From NCBI RefSeq assembly GCF_000424325.1, contig NZ_AUJR01000040.1, forward strand, positions 1 through 45,489: a stretch of DNA of 45,489 nucleotides, read 5' to 3'. Shown piece by piece: positions 17,718-25,507 of the stretch; position 1 is the stretch's first letter, and each line of letters begins with the position of its first letter. This DNA comes from [Clostridium] clostridioforme AGR2157. Its GTDB lineage: Bacteria; Bacillota; Clostridia; Lachnospirales; Lachnospiraceae. The notes beneath the pieces are model-generated. The model was not told the origin of the DNA and did no database searches. It saw only the letters and a list, made by a program, of their open reading frames with translations. The translations under genes were made by a program, and so were the position numbers.

Positions 17718-17807
17718 AATATCACAGATGTGAAGGGCGCCTACTGGACGGATATGAATCAGGATGGTGCTCTGCTAGCATAAAATAACTAAAAAGGAAG
17801 TATGCCT

Positions 17808-19976
17808 ATGGAAACAATCACACAGACAAACAGAACACTTTTGTTTGCTGAAATCAATCCGGAGCGTTTGAACCTGCTTACTCTAATTGGAGATGTGCGG
17901 GGGAAGAACAGCCTGGATGATGACAAGGTAAAGGAAATTAATGAGGAATTAGTGGTTTCCAGTTTTGAAGAGTTTCTGGAAAAATTCTCACCGGTTGTAT
18001 ATTCCTGGTGTGATGCTACGTCATCAAGTATCCAGTACAGCCTTGTGAAGCCGGAAAACATTCCGGATAATTGCATTACGGAAATTCCGTTAAATGAGTC
18101 AAATGACCTGCTGAATATGTTGATTACCTTATTGGATGCGAAAGGCGCACAGGGAGTGGCCAACGTAGACTTTAAGTTCAGCAACGTTTTGGATATGATT
18201 TCTCCCAAGAAAATCATGGAAGATATCCGCCAGGTCAGAAGAGAAATCCAGTATACTTATGGCAAATATATGGAACTGGACGAAGGGGACCCCAAACGTC
18301 TGGATTTAGGGGATAAACTGAATTATCAGTTTGAACAGGCCAGCCAGAACTACAATAATGTGCTTGCAATGCTTCCTCTTGCGATTGAAGACATTAAAAC
18401 CCGGTTGTTATTGGGCGATGGGGAGACAAAACAGGGCGGCGGAGATTTTAAAGCCGGACTTCTTAGTATGGGCGATGATGGTGAATTGAAAATCCTGGAA
18501 ATGAAACAGGAGACGAGCACCCAACTGGCCGTAGTAGATGATCATATTAACACCAGCCTGATTGAGACATTCAAAGAGGATTACGATGCATTGAATGAAG
18601 ACCCGTCTGATTATGTCAGAGACTTGGTGGTCCGTACGTTCTGTCCGCTTGGTTCCACGATGGAAAGTACTGTGGATAAAGAGGTAGAGGTAAAAAACTA
18701 CAATGGATATCTGGAGTTCTATAAAAAGAGTAAGGATGATTTTGTGAAGGCGGTAAAACCGTTGATCGAAAAAATCCTTGGAGTTAAAACCTTCTTTGAT
18801 CAGTATCAGGTCAAGGAAAAGGGAATGCAGCCTAAACTCCTGATTTCCAATACATCATTGGACATGCTTGTAAAATCCAGTAATCTTCCAAGGCTTTTGA
18901 CATACTTAAATACGACCAATGACAAAAACGAGTTTGAGAATACGATTTGGTTTAGTATTGTTCCGGATGTGGAACTGAATCAAAGCGGCGGCGGAAAGCT
19001 GCAGAGATTACGATTTGCAGGAAATCAGAAAGTGGAGAAACAGGGAACGAATTCCATGGAAAGCCTTGCGACCCTGATGAATGCCCTGGTTCCTTATAAA
19101 ATCACTACTTTCTTTAGTTTTCGTACCGGCGAGGAGACTACGTTTAACTATATCGCAACAGAGGGAATCGGCATCTTTAAAGATAAGTGTACGCCGCTGA
19201 TGAAGCAGGAATACAGCGAGTTTGTTGTCCCGTGCATTCCAAACGCAACTATCATTCCGAAAGACAAATCCGGTTTAATTTTGGATAAACGCATGGTGAT
19301 GGACGAGGACGGAAATGTTGCGTTATCTGAAGAAAAAGAAGACATCATGAAGATGTGGCTGGAAGGTATTTATGTCAATGCGGCTTATGAGGCAGCAGGT
19401 ATTGTGGCAGCATGGCAGTGTCCGGAGTACTTAAAGGAGCGTTTTAACAACACGAACATGGAATATCCCGGAGTCCGGTTTGACGTAGAGGCAGATGATA
19501 ATGCTCTATTGGCAGCAACAAGCATGACAAAGGAGATTTCTGGGTTTACCAATGCCATTAAAAATTCCATTAATCATACCGGCTTTGGATTTGTTTTCTC
19601 TTCAGATAATGCTCAGTATAAAGGCAGGGAGATTAAGAACATTACTGTCTATAAGGCGAGAAACCTGTTGAGCAATGGCAATGAATTTGAGCCAATTTAC
19701 AAGACGCTGGTGGTAACCTATATTGAACGGATGCTTCGTTTCTACAGTGGGGATTTCAAACAGGATAAGATCCTTAAATTCTTCAGCAGCAATCCAAACA
19801 GCCAAAAGAGCCGCTGGGATGCGGACCGTCAGCATGTAAATTCGATCCTGCAGGATGGGGACGAGCTGGACTTTGAGATTGATGAGAAAAATGGAATCTG
19901 CAATGTTCAGGTAACCTTTGCCAATGTAACGAAGAACCTGAAAGTGCAGCTGACGCGGAAAGCAGGGGGAAAATAA
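17808..19976 (+). CDS. Contractile sheath-like protein (TssB/TssC-like)
   Basis: A 722-residue soluble protein. The early part (SFEEFLEKFSPVVYSW, then LNESNDLLNMLITLLDA) recalls the TssB-like segment of type VI sheaths. The C-terminal third (YPGVRFDVEADDNALLAATS; TLVVTYIERMLRFYSGDF; GICNVQVTFANVTKNLKVQL) has the look of a sheath C-terminal domain as in TssC. It is longer than TssC (about 500) and could be a single-chain sheath subunit. The ATG at 17808 is chosen over 17802 because AAGGAAG sits 7 bases before it. The tube genes follow. The call rests on context and pattern, not on an invariant motif; a fold comparison would decide. Confidence 0.6.
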   Translation: METITQTNRTLLFAEINPERLNLLTLIGDVRGKNSLDDDKVKEINEELVVSSFEEFLEKFSPVVYSWCDATSSSIQYSLVKPENIPDNCITEIPLNESNDLLNMLITLLDAKGAQGVANVDFKFSNVLDMISPKKIMEDIRQVRREIQYTYGKYMELDEGDPKRLDLGDKLNYQFEQASQNYNNVLAMLPLAIEDIKTRLLLGDGETKQGGGDFKAGLLSMGDDGELKILEMKQETSTQLAVVDDHINTSLIETFKEDYDALNEDPSDYVRDLVVRTFCPLGSTMESTVDKEVEVKNYNGYLEFYKKSKDDFVKAVKPLIEKILGVKTFFDQYQVKEKGMQPKLLISNTSLDMLVKSSNLPRLLTYLNTTNDKNEFENTIWFSIVPDVELNQSGGGKLQRLRFAGNQKVEKQGTNSMESLATLMNALVPYKITTFFSFRTGEETTFNYIATEGIGIFKDKCTPLMKQEYSEFVVPCIPNATIIPKDKSGLILDKRMVMDEDGNVALSEEKEDIMKMWLEGIYVNAAYEAAGIVAAWQCPEYLKERFNNTNMEYPGVRFDVEADDNALLAATSMTKEISGFTNAIKNSINHTGFGFVFSSDNAQYKGREIKNITVYKARNLLSNGNEFEPIYKTLVVTYIERMLRFYSGDFKQDKILKFFSSNPNSQKSRWDADRQHVNSILQDGDELDFEIDEKNGICNVQVTFANVTKNLKVQLTRKAGGK

Positions 19977-19981
19977 AGACG

Positions 19982-20086
19982 ATGTATGAATTGGTAGAAA
20001 TGATCGTAACAGCAGCATTTTTCGTGGTGGCGGGAATTGCCATATTTAAGGGATTAAAGAAGAAAAAGGACCAAAAGGACAAATAA
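19982..20086 (+). CDS. 34-residue single-span membrane protein
   Basis: ATG at 19982 to TAA at 20086, starting 5 bases after the sheath gene, with AGGGGG upstream. The sequence has one membrane span (MIVTAAFFVVAGIAIF) and a highly charged end (KGLKKKKDQKDK), so the tail should face the cytosol. It fits neatly between the sheath and tube genes with normal spacing. The family is not recognised. A role at the membrane contact of the apparatus is only a guess from position. Confidence 0.6.
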   Translation: MYELVEMIVTAAFFVVAGIAIFKGLKKKKDQKDK

Positions 20087-20107
20087 GATCAATAGGAGGT
20101 AAAAGGA

Positions 20108-20536
20108 ATGGGATTACGTTTAAAAATCGAAGGAAATGAATCAATCAATCTGCCGGAGACCAGCATTATGACGGTAAAATTTGGTGCGGATATTCCGCAT
20201 GATTCCAATGCCAGGTCTACCGATTTGGGCTCCACCGTGCTGATTAAGGGAAAAATACTGGCGGCGGTTGATGGGGAAGCAGCAGATGATACCAGCAAGA
20301 TCGCAAGATGGTCCCTGGTTCCCGCAGAGAATTCGGACTGCTACCGGAAAGTACAGATTGATGTGGTCAATGCGTCCCAGATTGTCCGTCAGATATCGAT
20401 TCCCAATGCATTTGTTGTTGATTACGAGGAGGACTTTACGGATGACACCGGCGCAGGCGTTTTTACCCTTTTGCTTAAACAGAAGAAGGATAAGATGGCC
20501 AATCTGAAATTCGAGGGCGGCTTTAGCGGAGAATAA
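20108..20536 (+). CDS. Hcp/tail-tube-like protein 1
   Basis: A 142-residue protein beginning MGLRLKIEG, beta-rich throughout, with a conserved central block TDLGSTVLIKGKILAAVDGE and an end block NAFVVDYEEDF ... FTLLLKQKKDKM. Size and pattern fit the Hcp or phage tail-tube fold, which stacks in hexameric rings inside the sheath. AGGAGG precedes the start. The second copy at 20846 shares the same blocks (GLKLK/GFKLK start; IPHDSNARSTD; LVPAE-SDCYRK; NAFVVDY), so the two are paralogues. The order sheath, tube, small membrane protein, tube supports the role. No effector domain is attached. Confidence 0.7.
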   Translation: MGLRLKIEGNESINLPETSIMTVKFGADIPHDSNARSTDLGSTVLIKGKILAAVDGEAADDTSKIARWSLVPAENSDCYRKVQIDVVNASQIVRQISIPNAFVVDYEEDFTDDTGAGVFTLLLKQKKDKMANLKFEGGFSGE

Positions 20537-20554
20537 TGGGGGAGGATCACAGGT

Positions 20555-20803
20555 ATGTACTATATAATCATGTATGGCTCTGTGCTTTTGGGCATTGTCG
20601 GGCTGCTGATTATGGGAATTGGAATGGTAATCACACCAGATGATAAAGTTAAATTGAAACCGGGACAGGATCGTCAGACTGCCGTTAAAAATATGCGTAA
20701 GCAGGGAAAGATATACATTGCAATCTGTGTAGCTATTATAGCGCTGATTGCCTGTGTAGTTGTTATGACAGGGATTGAGTATATACCTGGAATCGGTTAC
20801 TAA
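20555..20803 (+). CDS. 82-residue two-span membrane protein
   Basis: Two predicted spans, YIIMYGSVLLGIVGLLIMGI near the N-terminus and YIAICVAIIALIACVVVMTG near the C-terminus, joined by a basic loop of about 30 residues (KLKPGQDRQTAVKNMRKQGK). GGGGGAGG precedes the start. The gene lies between the two tube genes. The family is not recognised. With the 34-residue protein it is one of two small membrane proteins among the tube genes, which could help attach the apparatus to the membrane; that is inference. Confidence 0.65.
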   Translation: MYYIIMYGSVLLGIVGLLIMGIGMVITPDDKVKLKPGQDRQTAVKNMRKQGKIYIAICVAIIALIACVVVMTGIEYIPGIGY

Positions 20804-20845
20804 GCCTTAAATGCAAGTAAATCTATTTAGAAAAGGAGTATGATT

Positions 20846-21271
20846 ATGGGATTTAAATTAAAAGTAGAAGGACCATCTACCATTGACCTGGGAACCACCA
20901 TTGTTACAGGAGTGAAATTCAGAACAGATATTCCCCATGACAGCAACGCCCGCTCTACTGATATGGGGAGTACCGTAGAGATTACAGGAAAGATTTTGAC
21001 GGCTGTGGACGGGGATCCCTTTGACAGTACAAGACAGTTGGGACTGTGGGCGCTTGTACCGGCGGAGAAGTCCGACTGCTACCGCAAGGCCAGCATTGAG
21101 GTGATTGCGGCATCACAGGTGGTGCGTAAGTATACATATCCGAACGCTTTCGTAGTTGACTATAAAGAAAACTACGGGGATACGGAAGGCGTGGGAACTT
21201 TTACGCTGATCATCAAGCAGAAAAAGGATAAAATGGCGCAGGTTACTGTAGAAGGCGGATACAGCGCATAA
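20846..21271 (+). CDS. Hcp/tail-tube-like protein 2
   Basis: A 141-residue paralogue of the protein at 20108, beginning MGFKLKVEG. Shared blocks include DIPHDSNARSTDMGSTVEIT, LVPAEKSDCYRKASIEVIAA and FTLIIKQKKDKMAQ. The ATG at 20846 is taken, not the one at 20840, because AGGAG is 7 bases from the former and 1 from the latter, and because the start then matches the first copy. Two tube paralogues may form a mixed tube or serve as a tube proper and an adaptor ring. A terminator-like hairpin follows. Confidence 0.7.
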   Translation: MGFKLKVEGPSTIDLGTTIVTGVKFRTDIPHDSNARSTDMGSTVEITGKILTAVDGDPFDSTRQLGLWALVPAEKSDCYRKASIEVIAASQVVRKYTYPNAFVVDYKENYGDTEGVGTFTLIIKQKKDKMAQVTVEGGYSA

Positions 21272-21316
21272 ATATTGCAGGAGCTCCGCAAGCAGCTTCC
21301 GCGGACCATTTTCGAA

Positions 21317-21350
21317 GGGCTGCCTATTCACTTGGGCAGCCCTCTTTCTA
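21317..21350 (+). terminator. Terminator or attenuator after the tube genes
   Basis: GGGCTGCC (21317-21324) pairs with GGCAGCCC (21335-21342), with a 10-base loop and TCTTTCTA after it. The U-run is short, so read-through is likely. It would yield more sheath and tube message than message for the downstream regulatory and baseplate genes, which matches the copy numbers needed. Confidence 0.6.
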
Positions 21351-21387
21351 TAAAAAGAACATTCCTGTAGGACGGACAGAGGTTGAA

Positions 21388-21816
21388 ATGAAAGATTATT
21401 ATAAGATACTTGGGGTATCGGAACAAGCTGCGGAAAAGGATATAAAAGCTGCATATCGAAAACTGGCAAAGCTTTATCATCCAGATGTAGTTAAGGATGA
21501 TGCGGATAAGACACAGCGTATGTATGAGATTCAGGAGGCATATCAGTGCCTTGGAGATGAAGCAAGCCGGAAGGAATACGATAAAGCTCGCGTAAAGACC
21601 TGTTCAAAAGACAGTAATCAGCATGAACAGGAGAACGGCCAACCGGCGCCTGACATGAGTCAGTTTGAACGGTTTTTCGGTTTTCAACCGGGAAAAGGGA
21701 TGGAAACATATCAGGGTAACAACAATGCAGCCAGGAAGCCGGATGGACCAATCAAACCGGAGGAAATGTTTGCAGCCTTTTTTGGCAGACAAAACCATAA
21801 AGGGGACGGGCGTTAG
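21388..21816 (+). CDS. J-domain (DnaJ-like) protein
   Basis: A 142-residue cytosolic protein. Residues 1-66 form a J-domain: DYYKILGVSEQAAEKDIKAA, then YRKLAKLYHPDVV with the HPD motif that stimulates Hsp70 ATPases. The remaining half is low in complexity and polar, and ends PEEMFAAFFGRQNHKGDGR; there is no zinc-finger or client-binding domain of standard DnaJ. A large Hsp70-like ATPase is encoded 3.7 kb downstream in the same cluster, which is the obvious partner. It directly precedes an FHA gene (3 bases). Confidence 0.88.
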   Translation: MKDYYKILGVSEQAAEKDIKAAYRKLAKLYHPDVVKDDADKTQRMYEIQEAYQCLGDEASRKEYDKARVKTCSKDSNQHEQENGQPAPDMSQFERFFGFQPGKGMETYQGNNNAARKPDGPIKPEEMFAAFFGRQNHKGDGR

Positions 21817-21819
21817 AAG

Positions 21820-22377
21820 ATGAAAACAAGAAAAACTATAAAAATAGCAGCAGATATTATCATCTTGTTATGCAGCGGCGTGTTGCTGCTTAGCATTTAC
21901 ACTACAGAAGTGGATAGAAGATGGTTCTGGGCTTTTCTGTGTATTTTGTTCGTGTGCATGATTGGAGCTGTGATAGATTTGACGGTTCAAATTCGTAATA
22001 AACATACAAAATATGAAATGGGTCAACCTACCGATGATACAGCTATACGGCAGTTGATTCTTTTGGATGAGCAAAATAAACCAATCAAATCCTGGGAATT
22101 ATCAGGGAAAATATCGATTGTAATTGGAAAAAAGAATGAAGACGAAGAAGTCGATGTGGATTTGGAGGATTGCGAATACAGCACATTTATTGATCCTCAG
22201 CATGCGGCATTGAATTTTTGTCAGAATTCCTGGTTTGTTGAAGATTTGAATTCACAAAATGGTGTACAAGTCAAGAAAGTGGAAGATGGTGTTTGCTATA
22301 AAGTATTGAACCGTCCGTGCAGAGTGATGCCAGGTGACATTATTTATATTGCAAATACAAAACTTTTGCTGACATAG
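21820..22377 (+). CDS. Membrane-anchored FHA-domain protein
   Basis: A 185-residue protein. Two spans lie at the N-terminus (AADIIILLCSGVLLLSIY; FWAFLCILFVCMIGAVIDL). The cytoplasmic part is an FHA-type beta-sandwich: ISIVIGKKNED, then FIDPQHAALNFCQNSWFVED and LNSQNGVQVKKV, ending MPGDIIYIANTKLLLT. FHA domains bind phosphothreonine. The usual GR...S..H signature is altered (IGKK, PQHAAL), so phosphopeptide binding may be weakened. FHA proteins help trigger assembly in some type VI systems. Its neighbours are the J-protein and another FHA gene. Confidence 0.82.
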   Translation: MKTRKTIKIAADIIILLCSGVLLLSIYTTEVDRRWFWAFLCILFVCMIGAVIDLTVQIRNKHTKYEMGQPTDDTAIRQLILLDEQNKPIKSWELSGKISIVIGKKNEDEEVDVDLEDCEYSTFIDPQHAALNFCQNSWFVEDLNSQNGVQVKKVEDGVCYKVLNRPCRVMPGDIIYIANTKLLLT

Positions 22378-22417
22378 TGATACATTTATATCATCAAAGA
22401 GGGGAGATAAGAGCAGG

Positions 22418-22915
22418 ATGAGTTTAACGAGATGTCCGATCGGACATGTGTATAATGCAAGGCGTTACGGGAAGATATGCCCCTATTGTAACATGAAGGT
22501 TCAGGATGAGAGCGCGGCAACAAAGCCATTGGGATTTGAACCGCCGGTGGAACTGCTTCAGGAAGAAGTACGGCCAGTATGCGGATGGCTTGTCTGTATT
22601 GAAGGAGCGCGGATAGGGATGGATTATAAAATTCATGACGGAAAAAATTTTGTGGGCCGCGGGGATGGGATGGATATTCAGATCCTTGGTGACAATACAA
22701 TCAATCGAAAAAACCATACAATAATTGTCTATGATTCAAAAAAAATGAATACGGTTATCCTTCCGGGTGATGCAGCCGGATTGGCCTATTTAAATGAAGA
22801 AGCGGTTTATGTGCCTACAGAATTAAAACCCTATGATACGATTAGTCTGGGGAAAAGTCGGTTTTTATTTGTGCCTTTGTGTGGAACGAACTTTAGTTGG
22901 GATGATGTGAAATGA
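22418..22915 (+). CDS. Zinc-ribbon FHA-domain protein
   Basis: A 165-residue soluble protein. The N-terminus is a small zinc-ribbon-like motif: RCPIGHVYNARRYGKICPYC, with Cys and His ligands. An FHA-like domain follows: YKIHDGKNFVGRGDGMDIQI, then INRKNHTIIVYDSKKM and LKPYDTISLGKSRFLFVPL. The GRG and N-R-K-N-H elements keep more of the FHA signature than the preceding protein does. GGGGAG precedes the start. Its stop overlaps the next start (ATGA), so it is co-translated with the PP2C-like protein. Confidence 0.82.
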   Translation: MSLTRCPIGHVYNARRYGKICPYCNMKVQDESAATKPLGFEPPVELLQEEVRPVCGWLVCIEGARIGMDYKIHDGKNFVGRGDGMDIQILGDNTINRKNHTIIVYDSKKMNTVILPGDAAGLAYLNEEAVYVPTELKPYDTISLGKSRFLFVPLCGTNFSWDDVK

Positions 22916-23772
22916 TAGAAACCATAATGATTCAAAACGTTGCTGTTGTGCTTTTGATAGCTGCAGTTGTAGTGCGAGTCGTCCTTTGCTGCCAGCGAGA
23001 GAAGCAGGAAAAAATATCGATGACAGGAATCAGTCAGACAAACGGGCGGAAAGAAATCCAGGCGGATGTTGTGATGGCATTTGAAAATGAAGCTGGAATA
23101 ATGGCTGTTCTGGCGGATGGTATTGGAAATGAAAACACGGGCAAAATGTGTGCGCAGCTGGCAGCTGATACGATTATGGACCGTTATGAACCTTATCATA
23201 CCTTGAACAATCCAGACTATTTCTTTAAAAGCACATTTGCTGAAGCAAATAGACGAATTCAGATGACTATAGGGGAGCGCAGAGGCGGAGCAAGCCTTGC
23301 AGCAGTTTTTGTAGATAGAAGCCATTTATACTATGCGGTAGCAGGCAATGTACGCATAGCCTTGAAACGCGGCGAGGAGCTGATTCCATTAAATCGGGGA
23401 CAGACAATGGATGTGCTTGCTGCAGAGGCTTATGAAAATGGTTCCATATCCAGGCAAGAAGCTATCTGGAGTATGGACGAAAAACGTGTATGGAATTATG
23501 TGGGGATGGATGGCTTTCGGGACATTGAGCTCTGTGAGCATCCCATCGAATTAAAACAGGATGATGTAGTTTTAATTGCCAGCAAGGGTATATTTGAAGA
23601 ACTGTCCTGGGGCGAGATGGAAGATATTCTGTTAAGCGGGGCATCTGTTCAGGAACAAGCGGAGGCAATGGTTCGGGGAGCAGAATCAAAATTGAACCCG
23701 GAGATGGATAACGGAAGCGTACTGCTTCTGAATATACAAACGGAGGCAGCAGATGAGAAGAATAAACTCTGA
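22912..23772 (+). CDS. PP2C-like protein 1, membrane-anchored
   Basis: A 286-residue protein with an N-terminal span (NVAVVLLIAAVVVRVVLCC). The PP2C-like domain has the first metal-site region (GRKEIQADVV), the AVLADGIGNENTG motif with its Asp, and the closing DNGSVLLLN with Asp-Asn. The middle motif, normally SDG with a metal-binding Asp, reads IASKGIFEEL, so that Asp is replaced by Lys. The enzyme may therefore be inactive or metal-altered. In type VI systems a PP2C (PppA) reverses Thr phosphorylation of an FHA protein. The gene overlaps the one before it by 4 bases and the next by 20 bases. No protein kinase is seen in the window. Confidence 0.8.
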   Translation: MIETIMIQNVAVVLLIAAVVVRVVLCCQREKQEKISMTGISQTNGRKEIQADVVMAFENEAGIMAVLADGIGNENTGKMCAQLAADTIMDRYEPYHTLNNPDYFFKSTFAEANRRIQMTIGERRGGASLAAVFVDRSHLYYAVAGNVRIALKRGEELIPLNRGQTMDVLAAEAYENGSISRQEAIWSMDEKRVWNYVGMDGFRDIELCEHPIELKQDDVVLIASKGIFEELSWGEMEDILLSGASVQEQAEAMVRGAESKLNPEMDNGSVLLLNIQTEAADEKNKL

Positions 23773-25486
23773 ATTTAAGACCGCCAATATATCGGAGGAA
23801 GGGCAGGAACTTTCCAACAGGGATTATTTCGGATATGTGGAGATGGATGATTTTGCCTGCTATGTCCTGGCGGACAGCTTAGATGTAGAGCCATCTGTTA
23901 ATAGTGCACAGCTGGTCGTTGAGAGTTTGATCCGGAGCTTTACGGAACGCCCTGTAATAGGAAAGCGGAGACTGAAAAGATATCTGGAACAGGCCCATAA
24001 AGAATTGTTGAAACAGCATGGGGGGATGCACCTGAAAGCATCAGTGGTTATGGTTGTGACAGACTATAAAAAAGTCCGGTACTGCTATGCAGGAAACAGC
24101 CGTTTTTACCTTATTCGTAATGCAAGAATACTGGAACGGTCAATTGACCAGTCGCTGACCCAGAATTTGCTGGAAGAGGAGAAAATTCCACTGGATCAGG
24201 CAGCAGCCCATGAAGCCAGGAATAACCTGTACTCGTTTTTAGGAGAGCGCGGAACACCACAAATCCGGATTTCCAGAAAGATAAGGCTGGAAAACGGAGA
24301 TATTTTTGCAATTCTATCGCGTGGGGTATGGGAACGATGCAGCGATCAGGAACTCCTTGATTTTACAAATGAGGCAAAGGAACCTCAGGAAATACTGGAC
24401 CAGGCAGAAGACCTGATATTAAAAGACCAGGAAGAGCGGCATGTTGACAACTATACACTGGCAGTTACTTTTGTTAACAAGACCTATCAATCCCCAAAGA
24501 AAAAATGGACCGTTAAAAAAATACTTATGATAGCTATTCCGGTTTTGTTGATTGTGGGAGGAATCAGTCTCGGCTTTTATCTGCGTCACCGTAGCATACG
24601 GATTAAAAAGGAAAACCTGGCACAGTACATGGACAGCGGAGAAACATACTTAAGATATGACAATTATCAAAAGGCCGCTGAGGAGTATGGTGAGGCTCTT
24701 AAATTAGCAAAGAACTTAAAACGGGAGGAAGATTCCGAGGAAGCAGACCAGTATAAAAAGCTGGCAGAGCAGATTATCCTTTCAGATGAAGCGTTGACAG
24801 CCGGTGAATACCAAAAAGCGCAGGGCTTATATTTGACAGCCCGGGATATGTCCATAGAGGCAGGAAATGTTGGAAGAACTTACATTGATAACCAGTTGAA
24901 ACTGACCAAGGATTATATAGATGTATTTGATTTGATTGAACTGGGTGAGAAGAAGGAAGCCAACGATAATCTTGAAGGTGCTATTGAATCTTACAAAGAG
25001 GCCAGGGATAAAGCGGCGGCCCTTTACTATTCAGCGGGAAAAGAGGAGGCTTTAGCAAAGCAGGCAGCGGCAGAGGAAAAGTTAGATAAGGCAGATCAGC
25101 AGGAAAAAAATGCACAAAAAGAAAGCGAAGAAGCTGTAGCGGCTGAGGTTGCAAAACAGCAGCAGGAGGAAGCGGCAAAAAAGGAACTGGAGAACCAGCA
25201 GAAAGCGAATGATCAGCAGAATGCCATTGAGCTTGAAAATAAAGGAAACGAACTGGTGGCAGAAGGAAAGTATGAGAATGCCATTACATTTTATCAGACA
25301 GCCCAGGCTATTTATATACGTTTGGAATTGGCAGAACTGGCAAATGGTATCAATGGAAAGATTGCAGCGGCAAGAGCTGGGATAGAAGCGGCAAAACAGG
25401 CAGAAGAAGCACAGAAACTTGCCCAGGAACAGGAAAGTGCAGAGACCGAAACGAAGGAGTATGGACCTGGGACAGCTATGCAATAA
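23753..25486 (+). CDS. PP2C-like protein 2 fused to a span and TPR region
   Basis: A 577-residue protein. Residues 1-240 are PP2C-like: NRDYFGYVEMDDFACYVLAD, then SRGVWERCSDQEL and HVDNYTLAVTFV. The DG motif reads ADSLD and the SDG motif reads LSRG, so key residues are changed, as in the upstream paralogue. A span lies at about 254-277 (ILMIAIPVLLIVGGISLGFY). The C-terminal half has four TPR-like units (YLRYDNYQKAAEEYGEALKL; ELVAEGKYENAITFYQTAQA) around a Glu/Ala/Gln-rich coiled coil. TPR parts usually bind other proteins, so the protein may be a scaffold. It overlaps PP2C-like protein 1 by 20 bases. Confidence 0.8.
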   Translation: MRRINSEFKTANISEEGQELSNRDYFGYVEMDDFACYVLADSLDVEPSVNSAQLVVESLIRSFTERPVIGKRRLKRYLEQAHKELLKQHGGMHLKASVVMVVTDYKKVRYCYAGNSRFYLIRNARILERSIDQSLTQNLLEEEKIPLDQAAAHEARNNLYSFLGERGTPQIRISRKIRLENGDIFAILSRGVWERCSDQELLDFTNEAKEPQEILDQAEDLILKDQEERHVDNYTLAVTFVNKTYQSPKKKWTVKKILMIAIPVLLIVGGISLGFYLRHRSIRIKKENLAQYMDSGETYLRYDNYQKAAEEYGEALKLAKNLKREEDSEEADQYKKLAEQIILSDEALTAGEYQKAQGLYLTARDMSIEAGNVGRTYIDNQLKLTKDYIDVFDLIELGEKKEANDNLEGAIESYKEARDKAAALYYSAGKEEALAKQAAAEEKLDKADQQEKNAQKESEEAVAAEVAKQQQEEAAKKELENQQKANDQQNAIELENKGNELVAEGKYENAITFYQTAQAIYIRLELAELANGINGKIAAARAGIEAAKQAEEAQKLAQEQESAETETKEYGPGTAMQ

Positions 25487-25507
25487 AAGGTAAAGCGAGG
25501 GATTAAA

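Noticed and set aside
21820-25486. A serine/threonine kinase partner among the FHA/PP2C-like genes
   Set aside because: No kinase motifs (GxGxxG, HRD, DFG) are found in any frame of these genes or elsewhere in the window.
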